A stretch of DNA of 64,000 bases from Sphingomonas sp. S2M10 (GTDB taxonomy: Bacteria > Pseudomonadota > Alphaproteobacteria > Sphingomonadales > Sphingomonadaceae). The stretch's first letter is position 1; each line of letters opens with the position of its first letter. Shown here in pieces: positions 60,838-64,000 of this stretch. The notes beneath the pieces were generated by a model. The model searched no databases and was not told the origin of the DNA. It saw nothing but the letters and a program-made list of their open reading frames with translations. The position numbers and the translations under genes are program-made. The stretch covers positions 1 to 64,000 of the forward strand of contig NZ_JAAILI010000043.1 of the NCBI RefSeq assembly GCF_012650175.1, in the 5' to 3' direction.

Positions 60838-62355
60838 TCAGGCCCCCGGACCGCGGTGGAACATGGCCACCAGCAGGATCACGGCATAAGCGGCGCCCAG
60901 CCCCGCCGCCCCGCCGAGGAACTTCCGAAGCTGGCGCCGGCGGCGTGCGTGCTGGCGCGGCGTAATCACTTCGCCGATAGACCCGATCACCGGCATGCCG
61001 CTGGCCTTTTCGAGGCGGGTCGCCGTGTCGAATGTCGTCCGCAGCTTGGCGAGCAGGAACGCCGCCGCCATGCCCGCGCCCAGCCCGGCAAGCAGCACCG
61101 CCGTCAGCAGCACCGATCGCCTGGGTGCGCTGGGGGACTGCGGTTGGGTCGGGGGATCGATGACGCTGAACTTCACCGCATCGGTCTGGCTCTGCGCTTG
61201 GCTGCTGATCCGCAGCTGCTCGCGGTCGGCGAGCAGCTTGGCATATTGGTCCTTGAGCACCTGATAGTCGCGGTCGATCTGGCCCTGTTCGGACGCCGCC
61301 TGTGGCGCTTGGGTGAGCTTGGCGCTGAGGGCGGCGAGATCGCCCTGGATCTGCGCACGCCGCTGGCTGAGGGCTGCGACCTGCGCCGCCTTGTCCGCCT
61401 GCATGGATCGCAGACTGAGATAGAGCGGATTAGCGAAACTACCGCCGCCGCCGTTCGTCGGCTCGCGCGCGGCGGCGGCTTGGGCACCGGCGATCTGCCG
61501 CTTGAGCGCGATCACATCCGGATGCATCTCGGTAAAGCCCCGTGCCCGGGCGTCGGCGAGCTGGCCCTGCAGGTCGGCAAGCCGCGCCCGTGCCGGGCCG
61601 CTGCCGACAGTCGCCGGTCCCTGCCCGGCCACGCTCGCCGGCGTGCCCGCCATCTGCGCGTTGACCGCGCTGAGGCCGCTTTGCGCCGCCGCTAGGTCGC
61701 TCTCGATTTGTTGGAGCTGCTGCTGTGCCGCGCCGATTCGGTCGTCGAGCGAGCCGGTGCCCGGCAGGCTGCCGAGGAAGCGCGACTGGAAGTCGGCGCG
61801 CTTGGCCTCGGCCGCTTGCAATGCCTGCTGGCGCTCGGCGAGCTGCTGGTCGAGAAAGGCAAGCGACTGACTGCTCTCGTCGCGGCTGTCGGCCAGCTTG
61901 TTGTCGCGGAACAGCGCGATCAGCTTCTCCACCACCTGGCGGCAGATCGCCGGATCGGCGCCGGTCACCGCGATCTCGAACAGATTGTCCTGCTGCGCGG
62001 TGAGCTTGATCGCCTTTTGCAACCCGGCAATGCGCGCCGAGAGATCGGCGGGCTTGGTGATCGTCCTGGCGAGATCGGTACCGCGAACGACCTTTTCCAG
62101 GTTGATCGCGCTGGTCAGCGTCTGGCGGATGCGGTCGATGTCCTGCTGCTGGCTGGCGGTACCCACACCGCCATCGCTGGGCAGTACCTGGCGCAGCTCC
62201 ACCAGCACCCGCGCCTTGGACTCATAGCTGTCCGGGATCCGCGACACCGCTACCCAGCCGACCACGCACACCGCCCACGCGATCGCCAGCGCCAGCGTGC
62301 GGCGCATCCAAACCGCATGGAGTGCACTGCGAACCTCGTCGAACAGGCTGCCCAT
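60838..62355 (-). CDS. XrtA system polysaccharide chain-length determinant (Wzz/PCP type)
   Basis: This 505-residue inner-membrane protein has a helix near the N-terminus (LALAIAWAVCVVGWVAVS) and one or two at the C-terminus (VLLTAVLLAGLGAGMAAAFLL; AAYAVILLVAMF). A long periplasmic coiled-coil region lies in the middle, rich in Gln/Ala/Leu. It controls polymer length together with the tyrosine kinase downstream. The start ATG 62355 overlaps the export gene stop by one base (TGATG). The kinase gene begins 3 nt after its stop. Confidence 0.88.
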   Translation of the reverse strand: MGSLFDEVRSALHAVWMRRTLALAIAWAVCVVGWVAVSRIPDSYESKARVLVELRQVLPSDGGVGTASQQQDIDRIRQTLTSAINLEKVVRGTDLARTITKPADLSARIAGLQKAIKLTAQQDNLFEIAVTGADPAICRQVVEKLIALFRDNKLADSRDESSQSLAFLDQQLAERQQALQAAEAKRADFQSRFLGSLPGTGSLDDRIGAAQQQLQQIESDLAAAQSGLSAVNAQMAGTPASVAGQGPATVGSGPARARLADLQGQLADARARGFTEMHPDVIALKRQIAGAQAAAAREPTNGGGGSFANPLYLSLRSMQADKAAQVAALSQRRAQIQGDLAALSAKLTQAPQAASEQGQIDRDYQVLKDQYAKLLADREQLRISSQAQSQTDAVKFSVIDPPTQPQSPSAPRRSVLLTAVLLAGLGAGMAAAFLLAKLRTTFDTATRLEKASGMPVIGSIGEVITPRQHARRRRQLRKFLGGAAGLGAAYAVILLVAMFHRGPGA

Positions 62356-62990
62356 CAGAACATGCTCTGCGGGATGATGATCACGTCGCCTGGCTCCAGT
62401 CGGACGTTGGCCGACGTGTCACCGCCCTTGATCAGGTCAGACAGGCGCAGCTTGTATTCGCGCTGCTTGCCGGTCTGCGGGTCGTAGCGGACCAGCCGGG
62501 CGCGATTGCCGGCGGCGAATTCGTTGAGGCCGCCTACCGCGATCATCGCGTCGAGGATCGACATGTTGGCGCGATACGGCAGCGACGCCGGCTTCTCGCT
62601 CGCGCCGACGACGCGGATCTGCTGGCTGAACGTGCCCGAGAAATTCTCGACGATCACCGAGACGATCGGATCCTTGATATACTCGCCGAGCGCGAGCTTC
62701 AGGTCGTCGGCAAGCATCGCGGGCGTTTTGCCGACGGCCGGCATGTCGTTGATCAGCGGAGTGGTGATGCGGCCGTCGGGCCGCACCTGTACCTTGGTGG
62801 AGATCTCCGGATTGCGCCAGACGAAGATGCTGAGCTGGTCGAGAGGGCCGATGACATATTCCTCGCTCGGCGCCTGCCTGGCGCCGACGAAGCCCGCGGC
62901 AGGAAGCTCAGGACGCGGGCCGCCGCCGCATGCCGATAGCTGTGCCGTCAGCGCCAGCGCCGCCGCCTTCACCCCGAACGAAACCGCCAT
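62355..62990 (-). CDS. XrtA/PEP-CTERM system exopolysaccharide export protein (Wza-like)
   Basis: This 211-residue lipoprotein-like export protein has a signal with a lipobox Cys (ALTAQLSAC). It then has the Poly_export domain YVIGPLDQLSIFVWRNPEIS with VRPDGRITTPLINDMPAVGKTP, and a SLBB-type domain with IRVVGASEKPASLPYRANMSILDAMIAVGG. It likely forms the outer-membrane channel or periplasmic part of the export machine. ATG 62990 follows GGAGG. It is the first gene of the minus-strand series here, 93 bp after the PLP decarboxylase stop. Confidence 0.9.
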   Translation of the reverse strand: MAVSFGVKAAALALTAQLSACGGGPRPELPAAGFVGARQAPSEEYVIGPLDQLSIFVWRNPEISTKVQVRPDGRITTPLINDMPAVGKTPAMLADDLKLALGEYIKDPIVSVIVENFSGTFSQQIRVVGASEKPASLPYRANMSILDAMIAVGGLNEFAAGNRARLVRYDPQTGKQREYKLRLSDLIKGGDTSANVRLEPGDVIIIPQSMF

Positions 62991-63083
62991 CACCGTGCCT
63001 CCAAGCGGCAACGTAACGGCGTTTCGCGCGCCCGTGCCGGACGGCGAGCTATGGCGCAGGACGCGTAAATTTAGCGTTAGGCG

Positions 63084-64000
63084 TCAGACCCCTGCCAGAA
63101 GCTCGCGAACCGGCGGATGGCCGAGAAATGCCTGTGGGCTGGCGCTGGCACCGTACGCGCCGGAGGCGAAGATCGCGATCAGGTCGCCCACCTCGGCGTG
63201 CGGCAGCGCAACGCGGTCCGCCAGCCGGTCGAGCGGCGTGCAGAGCGGACCGACCACGGTCACCACTTCCTCGGGCGCGTCCTGCATCCGGTGCGCGACG
63301 GCGATCGGGTAGTTGCGGCGCACGACGGTGCCGAAATTGCCCGTGGCGGCGAGATGATGGTGGAGCCCACCGTCAACGACGAGGAAGGTCTCGCCTTGGC
63401 TTTCCTTGCGGTCGACCACGCGGGCGAGATAGATGCCGGCTTCGCCCACCAGCCAGCGGCCGAGCTCAATGGCATAGTGGGTGTCGAGCCGGTCCAGTTC
63501 GTTTGCCAGCGCCGCGCCGACCGCCTCGACGTCGAGCGGCAGGTCGCCCGGGAAATAGGGGATGCCGAAGCCGCCGCCGAGATTGACCAGCGGCGGAAGC
63601 GTGCCGGCTTCGTCCGCCAACCGTGCGGCGAGGCCGATGGTGGCCGCCTGGGTCTCGATCACCGCCTCGGCCGAGAGCGCCTGCGAGCCGGCATAGATGT
63701 GGAAGCCGCGCCAGACCGCGCCCCCGGCGATCAGCCGCCGGACGAGTGCGGGCACCCGCGCAGCGTCGACCCCGAAGGGCGAAGCACGGCCGCCCATCTT
63801 CATGCCGGAGCCCCGCAGCTCAAAATCCGGATTCACCCGCACCGCCAGCCCCGGCGCGATGCCCAGCCGTTCGCCGATCGCCAATGCGCGTTCGGCTTCG
63901 CCCTCCGACTCAAGGTTGAGCGTGACCCCGGCGCGGATCGCAGCTTCCAGCTCCATGTCGCGCTTGCCGGGGCCGGCGAAGCTGATCGCCGAGGCGTCCA
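63084..64000 (-). CDS. PLP-dependent decarboxylase, exosortase-A-associated, 5' part cut by window end
   Basis: This fold-type-III decarboxylase (ornithine/diaminopimelate family) is missing its N-terminus, including the PLP lysine. The visible part reads SAISFAGPGKRDMELEAAIR to LNLES, then RVNPDFELRGSGMKMG, HIYAGSQAL, LGGGFGIPYFPG and the C-terminal FLGHPPVRELLAGV. In exosortase-A loci this enzyme is found with an acyl-CoA ligase and hydrolases. Its substrate is unknown. The frame is open to the right edge, so an internal Met at 63956 is not the start. Confidence 0.87.
   Translation of the reverse strand, partial: DASAISFAGPGKRDMELEAAIRAGVTLNLESEGEAERALAIGERLGIAPGLAVRVNPDFELRGSGMKMGGRASPFGVDAARVPALVRRLIAGGAVWRGFHIYAGSQALSAEAVIETQAATIGLAARLADEAGTLPPLVNLGGGFGIPYFPGDLPLDVEAVGAALANELDRLDTHYAIELGRWLVGEAGIYLARVVDRKESQGETFLVVDGGLHHHLAATGNFGTVVRRNYPIAVAHRMQDAPEEVVTVVGPLCTPLDRLADRVALPHAEVGDLIAIFASGAYGASASPQAFLGHPPVRELLAGV

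Noticed and set aside
1..64000. CRISPR arrays, rRNA and tRNA genes
   Set aside because: No regular short direct repeats with spacers, no rRNA segment and no cloverleaf were noticed on either strand. tRNAscan-SE and a CRISPR finder would confirm.

Overview
The window is high-GC DNA with dense, tightly overlapping genes. Several gene orders point to an alphaproteobacterium of the Sphingomonadaceae, close to Sphingomonas: trxA-addA-addB-murU-amgK-tsaE-divL, tpiA/ppiD-trpE-trpG-trpD-trpC-moaC, cobA-DUF2849-cysI-DUF934-cysH, a CC0125/CC1285-type lipoprotein, and an exosortase-A (XrtA/PEP-CTERM) exopolysaccharide locus. The assignment rests on recognised families and gene order, not on a database search.

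Region by region. (1) 1-4786 is accessory DNA. It starts with the 3' end of an IS3-family transposase and the element's right inverted repeat. These abut the 5' part of a Z1-domain superfamily-2 helicase-like gene, which is followed by a PD-(D/E)XK (DUF4420-type) nuclease gene. The pair looks like the remains of a MORC/Z1-type restriction or anti-phage operon. About 800 bp with no convincing gene follows. (2) 4787-13487 is housekeeping: adenine deaminase plus phosphoribosyltransferase, a lipoprotein, secA, a small membrane protein, a TonB-like protein, argJ, an inositol-monophosphatase-family enzyme and trxA. (3) 13572-24521, minus strand, is a coupled cluster: a DivL-like tyrosine-bearing kinase homologue, tsaE, the MurNAc-recycling pair amgK/murU, and the AddAB double-strand-break repair helicase-nuclease. 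(4) 24613-39886 holds a TonB-dependent receptor, ahcY with a palindromic operator-like site, yqgE, a peroxiredoxin, AMP nucleosidase with its start codon inside a strong hairpin, a GNAT enzyme, rimO, a serine hydrolase with a small membrane protein, an M17 aminopeptidase and a GGDEF/EAL protein. (5) 39921-48084 holds tpiA diverging from ppiD and the split tryptophan operon, with moaC coupled to trpC. (6) 48168-52071 is the assimilatory sulfate/sulfite reduction operon. (7) 52225-64000, minus strand, is an XrtA-type exopolysaccharide locus. It encodes export protein, chain-length regulator, tyrosine autokinase, outer-membrane protein, ATPase, polysaccharide deacetylase, FemAB-like protein, glycosyltransferase and amidotransferase, preceded by a PLP decarboxylase cut by the window end. 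No exosortase gene lies inside the window.

How the genes work together: adenine deaminase, the phosphoribosyltransferase and AMP nucleosidase form a possible adenine-to-hypoxanthine salvage route. AmgK and MurU return cell-wall MurNAc to UDP-MurNAc. CobA makes the sirohaem precursor needed by the neighbouring CysI. The EPS genes encode a Wzz/Wza-like synthesis and export machine. The most unusual items are the IS insertion at the Z1 gene, the Tyr-for-His substitution together with lost N-box Asn residues in the DivL-like protein, the 12-bp hairpin enclosing the amn start, and the 20-bp palindrome upstream of ahcY. No tRNA, rRNA or CRISPR array was seen.
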